A stretch of DNA of 64,000 nt, taken from Fen-1254 sp963778945. GTDB taxonomy: Bacteria > Bacteroidota > Ignavibacteria > UBA10030. The stretch's first letter is position 1, and the number at the start of each line of letters is the position of its first letter. Below are positions 1 through 9,617 of the stretch, piece after piece. The notes under the pieces were generated by a model. It had not been told where the DNA came from. It searched no databases and worked only from the letters and a program-made list of their open reading frames with translations. Where the stretch lies: assembly GCA_963778945.1 (NCBI GenBank), contig CAVZWL010000023.1:68572-132571 (forward strand), written 5' to 3'. The position numbers and the translations under genes are program-made.

Positions 1-1
1 T

Positions 2-1567
2 AAAGGCAGAACATGGGACACTCTCTTCGAGAAAAGAGGAGTGAGTTTTACCAATCTGGCATTCGACAAGGATAATCCGGATGTGATTCTTGCTGCATTC
101 CGCAACGATGGAATCTATAAATCCACCGACGGCGGAAGAACATTTATAAAAAAAACCGCCTCTTTTGCAATGTCCGATTTTTCGGCTTTCTCTTCCGATC
201 CGAATAACAGTTCTGTGTTTTATACGGCCATCTGCCAGGGCCCATCGCCGAATAACTATGCCGATGTTCCAATTTGCGTATCGAAGGACAAGGGTGAAAC
301 ATGGCAAATCATTAAAAGGAATTATCAATGGAGCGACTTTAAGAATTTTGCACCGCAGTACCAGCGTCCCGAACAAATCGGCTGGGCGCTTTCAAAATTC
401 GCCGTCGACAATAAAAATCCGAAAAAATTCTATCTGATGGATTGGTTCGGAATCTGCGTGAGCGAGGATTCGTGCCAAACATGGGACGCTCATAAGTTTA
501 AAGGAATAGAAAACATTTGTCTCGAGATGGTCGCTGCCGATCCCGCTGTGCCGGGGAAAGTCATGTTTGCAGGCGCGGACGGTCAGCCGTGCCTCAGCAT
601 CGACGGAGGCAAATCGTATACGTCTTTTCCCGCATTGGATGCAGAACAAAACTATTATTGCAGTACTGTCATTTGTCCGTCGCAATTTAAAACCGGCCTT
701 AAGGTTTACGGCGTGACCAATAGTTCGGAGCGTCTGAGCGCAATTTGCAGGACAGAGGATGACGGCAAACACTGTAAAATTGTTGTACATCTGAAAAAAG
801 GATTATTTGTCCAGGCGATAAAGGAAGATCCTTTCACAGAAGGTGTATTTTTTGCCTACATAGACGGAGCGATCGATGACGGCGCAGGTCTGTATCGATC
901 CGCCGATTGGGGCAGAACCTGGAAAAAGATGGAACTTCCTCTGCTCGACAACTTGAAGACCTTGCCTGTCAGAAAGGATTTTATCGAAAGTGAACTGCTG
1001 GCTGTGACGGCTTATCAGGTAAAAAATATTTGCGGCACAAATCAATTGCTATGCATCGATCCGACCCGTAAAAAAACGATTTACTTCGGTGAAGCCGACA
1101 AAGGTATTTTTACAACATACGACGGCGGGAAATCTTGGCAAACTTTGGGCAAAGGCCTGCCTTTTGGAAAAGATACTTCGTCAATCCTCAACGCCATCAA
1201 AGCGGACCCGAAAAGGCCGGGCTGGCTTTATGCCGGGTTCATTCATGAGGGATTGTGGCGCAGCAAGGATTACGGGAAATCCTGGCAGAAACTTTTCCCA
1301 TCGGATCATCGCATTTTTAATGCGACTGCCGTTGCAGTCGGCGGTCCATCCGGCAATGAAGTTTACGTGGCAAGTGAACCGCTCTACTGGTCAAAATCGG
1401 AATCTGCCGTCTATGCCAGTTTTGACAACGGTCAGTCATGGACAAATATTTACGATAAAACACTCGGTGCGCTTCGATGGAAAGGTATCGATGTTGACAA
1501 TATAACCGGCGTTCTTTACGGTGTTACCAACGGCAATTCCGCCTTTTATGCCGAGAGAATCAAATAA
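2..1567 (+). CDS. Asp-box (BNR/sortilin-like) beta-propeller protein, 5' partial
   Basis: The reading frame is open from base 2, so the GTG at 41 is not the true start and the N-terminus lies left of the window. The first visible codons (KGRTWDTL) already form the end of an Asp-box. About nine further S-x-D-x-G-x-T-W type Asp-boxes follow at regular spacing (for example STDGGRTF, SKDKGETW, SADWGRTW, TYDGGKSW, SKDYGKSW, SFDNGQSW), which is the signature of sialidase/xyloglucanase-like beta-propellers. Asp-boxes are structural, so substrate and even enzymatic activity cannot be read from them. The next gene starts 121 bp downstream on the same strand and encodes a pectinase-like protein, so a role in extracellular polysaccharide binding or cleavage (GH74-like or carbohydrate-binding propeller) is inferred. 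No catalytic pair could be assigned. Confidence 0.8.
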   Translation, partial: KGRTWDTLFEKRGVSFTNLAFDKDNPDVILAAFRNDGIYKSTDGGRTFIKKTASFAMSDFSAFSSDPNNSSVFYTAICQGPSPNNYADVPICVSKDKGETWQIIKRNYQWSDFKNFAPQYQRPEQIGWALSKFAVDNKNPKKFYLMDWFGICVSEDSCQTWDAHKFKGIENICLEMVAADPAVPGKVMFAGADGQPCLSIDGGKSYTSFPALDAEQNYYCSTVICPSQFKTGLKVYGVTNSSERLSAICRTEDDGKHCKIVVHLKKGLFVQAIKEDPFTEGVFFAYIDGAIDDGAGLYRSADWGRTWKKMELPLLDNLKTLPVRKDFIESELLAVTAYQVKNICGTNQLLCIDPTRKKTIYFGEADKGIFTTYDGGKSWQTLGKGLPFGKDTSSILNAIKADPKRPGWLYAGFIHEGLWRSKDYGKSWQKLFPSDHRIFNATAVAVGGPSGNEVYVASEPLYWSKSESAVYASFDNGQSWTNIYDKTLGALRWKGIDVDNITGVLYGVTNGNSAFYAERIK

Positions 1568-1688
1568 GGACAGGAGCATTTTCGCTGTTCAAATGAATAC
1601 GATTCATTTGTGATTATTCTTGCGCCCCTGGCATTATGAAGAGTTTTGATTCATAAAGAGAAGGAACGGTACATGAACCGAGGCAGCT

Positions 1689-3092
1689 ATGAAAAATAAT
1701 TTCACTCCTGTTGTATTTTTGTTTTTGGCGTTGAGCACAGTGCAGGCGAAAACCTTCAACGATACTGCTTCCGATGTCGTTGTGTATCCTGCTCTCCCGG
1801 GTTTAACTGCGAGCGACATCTATTCGGTCAAGGCAAATAATCGGAAAATTTGGACGGAAAAATTCCGGACATCCATGGATACCGGCAAGTTCCCGGATTG
1901 GTTTCGAGAACCCTCGACCGAGGTGCAGCAAGAGATACATCAAGCCAGTTTTTCGTGCAATGGTAAAGTACAGATTTCCATCCGCGTTCCTCATGTCATT
2001 CAAAATGCTACCATACACCCGCTCAGCCGGGGAATCCAAACACATGTGAGCGGAAATGTCCTGACCTTTTCGCTTTCCGGACCCGATAAGATATATATAC
2101 AAATCGACAGCCTTCCTCCTCTCTTTGTCTTTGCCGACCCTCTTGAGCACGAAGATGTTTCTCCGAATGATCCGGGCGTTCATTATTTCGGACCCGGTAT
2201 TCACCGGCCTGGATTTATCGCGCTCAAGGATAATGAAACAGTGTATATAGCAGCAGGAGCAATTGTCTACGGAGGTATTCGAGCGAACGGGGTTCATCAT
2301 ATCCGCGTTCTCGGCCGCGGCATTCTCGATGGCGGTTTTGAATTCAAACAGATGGTGCTGGCCGAAAATTGCAAAGATGTCCTTTTTGAAGGCGTTATGA
2401 TTCGCAACGGAGACGGATGGACTAATACACTTATTCATTGCGACGGTCTGCGCTATGATAACGTAAAGGTGCTCAGCTTCGGTCCCGGCGGGGATGGAAT
2501 CGACCCTCTGGGTTCAAGAAACATAGTTATCTCCGGCTGTTTCTTGCGCTGTACGGACGATTGTATCGCTGTCAAAGCTCCGGCACCGGATCAAGCCGTT
2601 CACAATGTAGTGATTGCAGATAATACGATGATCGGCTTTGCCTTTAGCGACGGGGTAACGATTGGTTTTGAAACCAATGCCCCATCCATCAGCGATGTAA
2701 CCGTACGCAATTGCGACGTTATACTCGCTCGCGGAGGCAGCCGCGTAGAGGGTCACAGCGGCTTCAGCATTATTTGCGACGGCCCGGCTGTTATCAGCAA
2801 TATTCTTTTTGAAAACATTCGTGTCGAAAAATCCGAAGTAAAGCTGTTCGAACTGCATATAACCGACGGCACCAAATACGGCACCGGTCCTCCCGGACAC
2901 ATCAGCAACATCACATTGAAAAATATTTCATGGGCTCATGAAGGCCCCATCGTTCTCAAAGGATTTGATGAAAACCACCGGGTGCAGACGGTAACATTTG
3001 ACCGCTGCACGGTAGCGGGCAAGCCGCTCCGTGATCTCAAAACTTCAGTCATGCAGATCGGCAATTTTGTCGATGATGTTGAAGTGAAATAA
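1689..3092 (+). CDS. Secreted GH28-like (polygalacturonase/GH49-like) beta-helix glycosidase
   Basis: 467 aa with a clear N-terminal signal peptide (hydrophobic segment about 5-18, cleavage near AQA/K). An N-terminal beta-sandwich-like region (to about 160) precedes a right-handed beta-helix, as in GH28/GH49-like proteins of Bacteroidota. The catalytic core is visible: Asp269 in GGDGID, then Asp290-Asp291 in CTDDCIAVK, with the 21-residue spacing seen in polygalacturonases. The usual GHG motif is replaced by a SDGVTIG segment near residue 320, so activity on plain polygalacturonate is doubtful; cleavage of a modified or branched uronan or another polymer is possible. It lies 23 bp upstream of the GH78 rhamnosidase, probably in one operon. 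Family membership is secure, substrate is not. Confidence 0.82.
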   Translation: MKNNFTPVVFLFLALSTVQAKTFNDTASDVVVYPALPGLTASDIYSVKANNRKIWTEKFRTSMDTGKFPDWFREPSTEVQQEIHQASFSCNGKVQISIRVPHVIQNATIHPLSRGIQTHVSGNVLTFSLSGPDKIYIQIDSLPPLFVFADPLEHEDVSPNDPGVHYFGPGIHRPGFIALKDNETVYIAAGAIVYGGIRANGVHHIRVLGRGILDGGFEFKQMVLAENCKDVLFEGVMIRNGDGWTNTLIHCDGLRYDNVKVLSFGPGGDGIDPLGSRNIVISGCFLRCTDDCIAVKAPAPDQAVHNVVIADNTMIGFAFSDGVTIGFETNAPSISDVTVRNCDVILARGGSRVEGHSGFSIICDGPAVISNILFENIRVEKSEVKLFELHITDGTKYGTGPPGHISNITLKNISWAHEGPIVLKGFDENHRVQTVTFDRCTVAGKPLRDLKTSVMQIGNFVDDVEVK

Positions 3093-3115
3093 TTTTTTTC
3101 CCAATAATCGATGCC

Positions 3116-5914
3116 ATGAACTATCCGATAGTGCGATTTTCAGTTCTCTGCTGTTTACTCGCCGCGTACCATGGCGGTCTATTTTGCAGATCGTCAGCAT
3201 CATCAAATGTGACGGTCAACAATCCGAGAACGGAATTAAAAACAAACCCGATAGGTATCGATATTCCTAATCCCAGGTTAAGCTGGGAATTACAATCAGA
3301 TGAAAGAGGCGTGTTCCAAACAGCTTACGAGATAGCTGTGAGCGATAATCAAAAAGACTTAGAGAGCAACACCGGAAACGTATGGCAGACCGGGAAGGTC
3401 AATTCTCACTCATCATACGGAATCGTCTTCGCCGGCAGACCTTTAAAGTCATTTCTCCGGTATTTTTGGAAAGTACGAATCTGGGACGGGCAAGGCCAGT
3501 CAAGCAAATGGAGTTCTGTCGGCTGGTTCGAGACCGCTATGATGAACAGATCCGACTGGGAGGCACGCTGGATCGGCAGTCCCAGTCCCCTTCCCGTTCA
3601 CGAAGAAGATTTTTATAAAACAAATCCTGCCCCGCTGCTTCGCAAGGAATTTAATTTTCAAAAAAAGGCGTCATCCGCCCGTTTATATATTTCCGGATTA
3701 GGATACTATGAGGCCCGCCTCAATGGTGAAAAAATAGGAGATGCCGTACTTGACCCCGGTTGGACGCAGTACGACAGGCAAGTATTATACTCCACATACG
3801 ACGTGACTCGCCAAATTCAAAAAGGAATAAATACGCTTGGTATCATTCTGGGAAATGGCTGGTATAATCCTTTGCCTCTGAACATTTTTGGATTCAACCT
3901 GAGAAATACGCTTACTATCGGCAAACCATGTGTGAAGGCGCAGCTGCGAATTGTATTCAGCGATGGGAGTATCAAAACTTTCGGAACCGATTCCACATGG
4001 AAAACCTGCGATGGACCAATCCTTAAAAACAATGTCTACACCGGCGAGATGTATGATGCGAGAATGGAGCAGGAGAATTGGGATAAGTCCGGTTTTTCCG
4101 ACACCGAATGGACTCCCTGCAGCGTCCTTCCCGGTCCGTACGGCATGCTCTCCGCCCAAATACAGCCTCCCATCAGGATTACACGTGTGCTGAAAGCGAA
4201 AAATATTTACGAATTAAAGCCCGGCACTTTTATTGTCGACTTCGGGCAGAATTTTGCAGGTACGGTAAGACTCAGAGTCCAGGGTGCGGCCGGAACAGTC
4301 GTTACAATCCGCTGCGGGGAAGATATTCATACCGACGGTTCTTTGAATTACTTCACAAATCTGGTCGCGCAGCTCAAGGATATTTGGAATGCCAATCCCG
4401 GAAAGGGCGCTCCCAGACCTCCGGTCAGCACACTTACGTATATCCTAAAAGGGAATGGCAGGGAAGTGTATACGCCGCGATTTACTTTCCACTCATTTCG
4501 ATACGTTGAACTGACCGGATTTCCTGGAAGACCGGATTCGAATACGCTCGAAGGATTACGGATGAATGCCGATCTGAAGGAAAATGGAAGCTTTGAATGT
4601 TCAAATGAAATGTTTAACGAGGTTCAAAAGATGGTGCAATGGACTTTTTTAAGCAATGTCTTTAGCATCCAAAGCGATTGTCCCGGACGGGAAAAATTCG
4701 GCTATGGAGCGGATATTGTCACAACCGCTGAAGCTTTTTGTTACAATTTCGATATGAGCAATTTTTACAGAAAAACGATTCAAGATTTCGTTAATGATGT
4801 CCGGCCCAACGGAGGAATGCCGGAGATCGCGCCGTCGATCGGAATTGCGAACGAGAGTATGGGAGGCAAAACAGGTTCTCCGGGCTGGCAGCTGGCCTTC
4901 CCATTCGGTCTCAAAGTGCTGTACGATTATTACGGCGATAGAGAAATTGTGGAGAAATATTACGATGTCCTAAAAAAACAAGTTGAGTTCATGGACTCTG
5001 TAACTCCGGACCATATAGTGGAACGAGACATCAGCGATCATGAAAGCATCGATCCCAAGCCAATTGCTCTCTCAGCAACGGCCTTTTATTATGACCATGT
5101 GAAAATCCTGTCTGAATTCGCACACCTTCTCAATAAATCCGAAGATGCGGATAAATTTGACAGGATGGCCGGTGAGATCAAGTCCGCATTTTTGAATAAA
5201 TTTCTAAGACAGGGAACCGGAATATTCGATTCCGGAACGCAGGCCGCACAGCTTATTCCCCTTTATTATGATTTAGTCCCGGATAGCGAAAAGAATGCTG
5301 CGATGAATCATCTTTTGCTGGAGATTTACGGCAGGCATAAAGGGCATCTTTCAACGGGTATTTTCGGCACCAAATTTTTATTTGAAGTATTCCGCCGGGA
5401 GAACCGCAGCGATGTATCATACTCCGTTGCCAATCAGCGCAATTATCCCGGGTATGCAAATATGCTGGCACATGGCGCGACGACTCTTTATGAGAGCTGG
5501 AAATATCCCGATACGGTGAATTCACAGAATCATCCTATGTTCGGCTCCATTTCGGAATGGTTTTTTAAATCTATTCTCGGCATCAATGCTGCGGCTCCCG
5601 GATTCTCCCGGTTTGAGATTAAACCCCAGCCGGCCGGCGACCTCACATGGGCTAAAGGACATTACGATGCTCTCGCAGGTACGATACGCTGTAATTGGGA
5701 AATTGTCGGAACACGTTTCACTTTACACGCGACTGTTCCGGCAAATACAAACGCGACGATTTACGTTCCGTCGCTCCCGAACGAACAAATAATGGAAAAC
5801 GGAAAGCCCGCCGTAAAATCCACAGGGTTGAAATTCAAAGAATACAAAGACAATTATGCAGTTTTCGAAGCCCTATCGGGAAATTATTTCTTTGAGTCTG
5901 TCTGCCAAAAATGA
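3116..5914 (+). CDS. Alpha-L-rhamnosidase, GH78
   Basis: 932 aa, the typical length for bacterial GH78. A signal peptide or lipoprotein-like N-terminus is present (hydrophobic about 5-25, with Cys12, Cys13 and Cys24). Domain order: Ig-like N-terminal domain (starting VNNPRTELKTNPIGID), the jelly-roll 'Bac_rhamnosid_N' region (SARLYISGLGYYEARLNG), an (alpha/alpha)6 barrel and a C-terminal beta-sandwich. The conserved acidic set of GH78 enzymes is present in the right spacing: Asp521, Glu526 and Asp533 in DCPGREKFGYGAD, and Glu793 in GATTLYESW. It should release terminal alpha-L-rhamnose from rhamnogalacturonan or rhamnosides in the periplasm or at the cell surface. Its neighbours (GH28-like upstream, YdjC-type deacetylase 35 bp downstream) support a pectin-related locus. 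Confidence 0.93.
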   Translation: MNYPIVRFSVLCCLLAAYHGGLFCRSSASSNVTVNNPRTELKTNPIGIDIPNPRLSWELQSDERGVFQTAYEIAVSDNQKDLESNTGNVWQTGKVNSHSSYGIVFAGRPLKSFLRYFWKVRIWDGQGQSSKWSSVGWFETAMMNRSDWEARWIGSPSPLPVHEEDFYKTNPAPLLRKEFNFQKKASSARLYISGLGYYEARLNGEKIGDAVLDPGWTQYDRQVLYSTYDVTRQIQKGINTLGIILGNGWYNPLPLNIFGFNLRNTLTIGKPCVKAQLRIVFSDGSIKTFGTDSTWKTCDGPILKNNVYTGEMYDARMEQENWDKSGFSDTEWTPCSVLPGPYGMLSAQIQPPIRITRVLKAKNIYELKPGTFIVDFGQNFAGTVRLRVQGAAGTVVTIRCGEDIHTDGSLNYFTNLVAQLKDIWNANPGKGAPRPPVSTLTYILKGNGREVYTPRFTFHSFRYVELTGFPGRPDSNTLEGLRMNADLKENGSFECSNEMFNEVQKMVQWTFLSNVFSIQSDCPGREKFGYGADIVTTAEAFCYNFDMSNFYRKTIQDFVNDVRPNGGMPEIAPSIGIANESMGGKTGSPGWQLAFPFGLKVLYDYYGDREIVEKYYDVLKKQVEFMDSVTPDHIVERDISDHESIDPKPIALSATAFYYDHVKILSEFAHLLNKSEDADKFDRMAGEIKSAFLNKFLRQGTGIFDSGTQAAQLIPLYYDLVPDSEKNAAMNHLLLEIYGRHKGHLSTGIFGTKFLFEVFRRENRSDVSYSVANQRNYPGYANMLAHGATTLYESWKYPDTVNSQNHPMFGSISEWFFKSILGINAAAPGFSRFEIKPQPAGDLTWAKGHYDALAGTIRCNWEIVGTRFTLHATVPANTNATIYVPSLPNEQIMENGKPAVKSTGLKFKEYKDNYAVFEALSGNYFFESVCQK

Positions 5915-5949
5915 AAATGTCCGCTGTAACTTTTTGAAGGGCGTATCCT

Positions 5950-6804
5950 ATGAAATATTCAGCAATGGTTGTTGTGCTCTTTTTCGCATCTGTCCAAAGC
6001 TATGCTCAAGATGCAAAGAACATATATTTGATTGTAAGAGCCGATGACATGGCCTCTTTCCATGATGCGAATACAGCGTGCATAAAGGCATGCAAAGAGG
6101 GTATCGCGAGAACTATTGAACTCATGGTTCCGTGTCCCTGGTTTCCGGAAGCCGTAAAGATGCTCAACGAGAATCCGTCTATCGATGTCGGAATCCATCT
6201 GGTCTTAACGAGCGAATGGGAAGGCATTCGCTGGCGGCCTTTGACCGATGTTCCAAGTCTTGTCGATAAGGACGGATATTTTTATCAAAAGATCTGGGAA
6301 GGAAATACTATCACCCCCGGCGGCTGCCTGCTCAAGGCCAAATGGAGAATCGAGGACATCGAAAAAGAATTGCGCGCACAAATAGAATTGGCAATGAAAT
6401 GCATCCCCCGGATTTCACATGTAAGCGCTCATATGGGTTGTAATAACATGGATCCCAAAGTGAACGAACTGTTCGAAAAATTAGCCCGTGAATATAATTT
6501 GCGAACCGAAAACATTCCCGGCATCAAATATCTGAACGGATGGGAAAATAATAAATCGTTGGATGAAAGAATCGATCAATTTATTTCCAACATAAACAGC
6601 ATAACTTCAGGAACGTACGTTTTTATTGAGCATCCGGGATTAGACAATCCTGAGATGCACTCCGCAATTTTTAATCATGAAAATACTCTTGCATTTGACC
6701 GGCAGGGGGTGACAGATGTTTTCACCAGCGAAAAAGTAAAAAGGGCATTGCGCGAGAAAGGGATAACACTGGTAAGTTATGCCGATCTCTTCAAAAAGCA
6801 GTGA
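5950..6804 (+). CDS. YdjC/ChbG-family carbohydrate deacetylase, exported
   Basis: 284 aa. An N-terminal signal peptide (MKYSAMVVVLFFASVQSYAQ, cleavage after about residue 20) indicates export, which is unusual for the cytoplasmic ChbG but common in Bacteroidota polysaccharide loci. Metal-site motifs of the family are present: RADDMA (Asp32-Asp33), DVGIHLVLTSEW (His) and SHVSAHMGC (His). The fold is a TIM-barrel-like hydrolase acting on N- or O-acetylated sugars in characterised members. The start is the ATG at 5950, preceded by GAAGGGCGTATCCT, an acceptable ribosome-binding site. It is the last gene of the four-gene plus-strand run, so deacetylation of pectin-derived or other acetylated oligosaccharides is a reasonable inference. 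Confidence 0.8.
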   Translation: MKYSAMVVVLFFASVQSYAQDAKNIYLIVRADDMASFHDANTACIKACKEGIARTIELMVPCPWFPEAVKMLNENPSIDVGIHLVLTSEWEGIRWRPLTDVPSLVDKDGYFYQKIWEGNTITPGGCLLKAKWRIEDIEKELRAQIELAMKCIPRISHVSAHMGCNNMDPKVNELFEKLAREYNLRTENIPGIKYLNGWENNKSLDERIDQFISNINSITSGTYVFIEHPGLDNPEMHSAIFNHENTLAFDRQGVTDVFTSEKVKRALREKGITLVSYADLFKKQ

Positions 6805-6810
6805 ACTGTG

Positions 6811-6840
6811 AAGAGCTCTTACCTCATCAGAGGCGCCTCT
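6811..6840. terminator. Paired palindromes between convergent genes, candidate bidirectional terminator
   Basis: The 53-bp gap between two convergent genes holds two perfect palindromes, AAGAGCTCTT (6811-6820) and AGAGGCGCCTCT (6829-6840). GAAGAG and CTCTTC at the outer edges can also pair around both. Only a short T-run follows, so this is a weak terminator candidate judged mainly by position. Confidence 0.35.
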
Positions 6841-6857
6841 TCTTTAACGTTCGTACG

Positions 6858-7946
6858 TCAGGCATGTTTCTTTGGTATTCCTTTGGTGTGACAATCCGTG
6901 CAGCGTACGAAATGAATGTTGTGCTGGCTGTTCTTGTCGGCAAAGGTCGTGTTCATCTTCATCACATCGAGACCGCAGTTGGATATTGCAGGATGGCAAT
7001 TCACACAGCTTTGTCCCGGGTCATTACTGTGACCTTCATGACATGACTGGCAACTGAGTCCTTCATGAATACCGCGCGGAGTTCTATCGTCGCTCGTTCC
7101 CGACTGGTGAAATGCGTTAGGAGCATGGCACTGGACGCATATCCTTTGAATCGGATCGTCGGAAACGTCCATCTGCCGCTCGCCTTCCCACACTTTCAAC
7201 ACAGGCAGATTGTCTGCCTCAATATGTGATTTATCGTAGCGGTCATAGAAGAGCGCTGCAGAAGATCGTGCCGGAGTGCTGTAATAAATCTTCTTCGGGT
7301 CGGAATAATCGGCTCTGACCGCAATAGAACCTTTCCTATGAATTTCATGGCATGTGAGACATGGAATGACCGGCATCGATGCCTGTTCCGGTTTCAATAT
7401 TTTCCAGGGACCCTTGACGCTGAGCGGCGAAACAAGATCCGCGATGGTGCCTTCATAGAACATTCCGTGGCAGCGGAGACAATCGGAATTGGGCTGTACC
7501 GCTTTGTTGTGCTTTTCATTCAGAAAGATCGCTGAATACGGCGCCGAGTGGCCGCCCGACAGCCATTTGGCGTACTCCATCCCGTGGCATCGTTTACAAT
7601 TATCGAGAAGCGAGGCAAGCTGAACTTCATTAAGCCTGATTGTCTTTTCTCCTCTTCCAACGAAATGATACACCACCATCATTCCTTTCTCCACAAAACT
7701 GTGGAGGCCGCCGCTGAAAGCGGTTTCATGGCATTCCTTGCAATGCATGGACCGATGGCCGCTTTCTGCCCACATAGAAGCCGGACTTTCAATTTCATGG
7801 CACGAAGCACAGGTTGCCTGAGGCGAAGCGATATCCCAATAAACAAGGAATCCTCCAAAGACTGCCAGAATGCCCGCGGCTGCGATCAATACTATCTTGA
7901 ACAATTTTGGAATATTTTTTATATGCATGACTTGATGGATTTTCAA
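6858..7946 (-). CDS. Membrane-anchored nine-heme cytochrome c
   Basis: 362 aa. One transmembrane anchor near residues 15-38 (KIVLIAAAGILAVFGGF) is followed by nine CxxCH heme sites: CASCH, CKECH, CKRCH, CLRCH, CLTCH, CVQCH, CQSCH, CVNCH and CTDCH. The layout resembles NapC/NirT-anchored multiheme proteins, with the heme domain in the periplasm. It starts 12 bp after the GMC dehydrogenase gene ends and is the last gene of that operon, in the position where a di- or triheme cytochrome subunit sits in classical gluconate 2-dehydrogenases. The inferred role is to take electrons from the FAD subunit and pass them to the quinone pool or an external acceptor. Heme count is directly seen; the electron path is inferred. 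Confidence 0.9.
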   Translation of the reverse strand: MKIHQVMHIKNIPKLFKIVLIAAAGILAVFGGFLVYWDIASPQATCASCHEIESPASMWAESGHRSMHCKECHETAFSGGLHSFVEKGMMVVYHFVGRGEKTIRLNEVQLASLLDNCKRCHGMEYAKWLSGGHSAPYSAIFLNEKHNKAVQPNSDCLRCHGMFYEGTIADLVSPLSVKGPWKILKPEQASMPVIPCLTCHEIHRKGSIAVRADYSDPKKIYYSTPARSSAALFYDRYDKSHIEADNLPVLKVWEGERQMDVSDDPIQRICVQCHAPNAFHQSGTSDDRTPRGIHEGLSCQSCHEGHSNDPGQSCVNCHPAISNCGLDVMKMNTTFADKNSQHNIHFVRCTDCHTKGIPKKHA

Positions 7947-7958
7947 TTATCCTGCACC

Positions 7959-9614
7959 CTATGCAAACCGGTTGCCCTTTTGCCACTCCGCTGCGATATG
8001 CTCCGCTACCCAATATCCCAGAGCCATGATGGTAAGCGCCGGATTGAAGCCGCCGTTCGTTACATGCAGGCTGGCATCAGCTACAAAGAGATTTGGGGTC
8101 TCGTGCACACGCCCGTATTTATCTACAACCGAGGTCCGGGGATCGTCGCCCATACGGCAAGTACCTGCCTGGTGCTGCCCTCCGCTTAAACCTCTCCCGC
8201 CGACACCTTGCCATGTATACGATGCTCCAGCTTCTCTCAGGATCATCTCGGCCTTGCTTGAAAGAAATTCACATCCTTCGACATCCTTCGGATGCCTGTG
8301 TCCCGACAAGCGGACTACAGGAATTCCCCAATAATCTTTTACCGATGGGTCGATCTGAACACGTGAATCGAAGAAAGGCATCTCCTGTATCGGACCGACC
8401 ACCTGTACGTTTTTCCTAAAGTATTTCCGCTGGAATTCCTTATGCGCCTTTCCCCAGCGGGGCGATCCGGGAGGCCTGATTCCGGTAAAAAAGTAGGGGA
8501 GCCGTGTAAACTCGTTGGCAAGAATTCCGCCTCCAACAATGCCGGGATTATGATGGCTGAAATCGCTGATTGCTATTGTTGCACCAGGACCGACATCATC
8601 GAATATATCATTCTCAAAAAGCCCGAAGGCGCCCGTGTACGCGTGCCCCTGCAGGTTTCTTCCGACCCAATCATAGCGATTTCCTACGCCGTTCGGATAA
8701 TGTTTGGATTTTGAATTCAGCAGAAGCCTCGGCGTTTCGGTTGCAGACGCGGAAATGACAATGATATCTGCGGTCTGGATTTGTTTGCAGTCATCTTTAT
8801 CGAAATAGGAGATTCCGGTAATCCTGCCTCTTTCATCGATGATTAACTCGGTTACAATACAGTTTGTCCGAAGTTCACAATTACCTGTCGATAAGGCGGC
8901 GGGTATGACCGTATTATGCGTCCCGGATTTGGCATTGATCGGACAGGCAAAACCGCAGCATGATCTTCTTCTTACACATGCAGCCCTGCCGTTCCACGCA
9001 ACGGAATTTCGCAGCATAGGAATTGGAAACGGATGGAGCCCGAGGCGTTTCATTGAAGACTCCAGGATCTTTGCTTCCTTGTTATAAGAAAAAGGAGGCA
9101 TCGGAAAGGGCTTCTTCCGGGGAGCTGCAAACGGATTTTTTGCACCGTCGCCTGCAACACCGATTTCCCATTCTGCTCTTTCGTAGCAATGTTCGAGATC
9201 TTCGTAGCACACCGGCCAATCTTCCAATGTCGATCCTTCGACGTGACCGTAGGTGGACTTCATCCGGAAATCCTCGCGCATGAACCGCCACGCCATCGCT
9301 CCATAGCTTACGGTACCGGATCCGACACAGGCCGCAACGTTGTTGTAGTCATTTTCACTCGCAGTGACGATTCTTGTCGAACCATCGTCATTGACGACAA
9401 CTCTTCTGTACCTTTCATCGTCCGGTCCATAAGCATTGCCGAGCACGGTCGTGCGCTGCGAAATCAGTTCATCGTTGTTATGGGCATCATAAGATGCCCA
9501 ATCTCCGCGCTCTATGAGAACCACAGACAACCCGGCTTCACTCAAGACTTTGGCAGCGACTCCGCCGCCCGCACCTGCGCCGACAATCACAGCATTGACC
9601 TGCTTGTTGCTCAT
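7959..9614 (-). CDS. GMC-family FAD dehydrogenase (gluconate 2-dehydrogenase large-subunit type)
   Basis: 551 aa. The N-terminal Rossmann FAD site is clear (AVIVGAGAGGGVAAKVL, then IERGDW). The C-terminal GMC region contains GGQHQAGTCRMG and NGGFNPALT, carrying the His and Asn positions used for substrate oxidation in GMC enzymes. There is no signal peptide of its own; in the gluconate/sorbitol dehydrogenase family this subunit is exported bound to a Tat-targeted small subunit, which is encoded immediately upstream (3 bp gap). The nine-heme cytochrome follows 12 bp downstream. The enzyme probably oxidises a sugar, sugar acid or sugar alcohol in the periplasm. The exact substrate cannot be deduced. 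Confidence 0.9.
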   Translation of the reverse strand: MSNKQVNAVIVGAGAGGGVAAKVLSEAGLSVVLIERGDWASYDAHNNDELISQRTTVLGNAYGPDDERYRRVVVNDDGSTRIVTASENDYNNVAACVGSGTVSYGAMAWRFMREDFRMKSTYGHVEGSTLEDWPVCYEDLEHCYERAEWEIGVAGDGAKNPFAAPRKKPFPMPPFSYNKEAKILESSMKRLGLHPFPIPMLRNSVAWNGRAACVRRRSCCGFACPINAKSGTHNTVIPAALSTGNCELRTNCIVTELIIDERGRITGISYFDKDDCKQIQTADIIVISASATETPRLLLNSKSKHYPNGVGNRYDWVGRNLQGHAYTGAFGLFENDIFDDVGPGATIAISDFSHHNPGIVGGGILANEFTRLPYFFTGIRPPGSPRWGKAHKEFQRKYFRKNVQVVGPIQEMPFFDSRVQIDPSVKDYWGIPVVRLSGHRHPKDVEGCEFLSSKAEMILREAGASYTWQGVGGRGLSGGQHQAGTCRMGDDPRTSVVDKYGRVHETPNLFVADASLHVTNGGFNPALTIMALGYWVAEHIAAEWQKGNRFA

Positions 9615-9617
9615 ACG

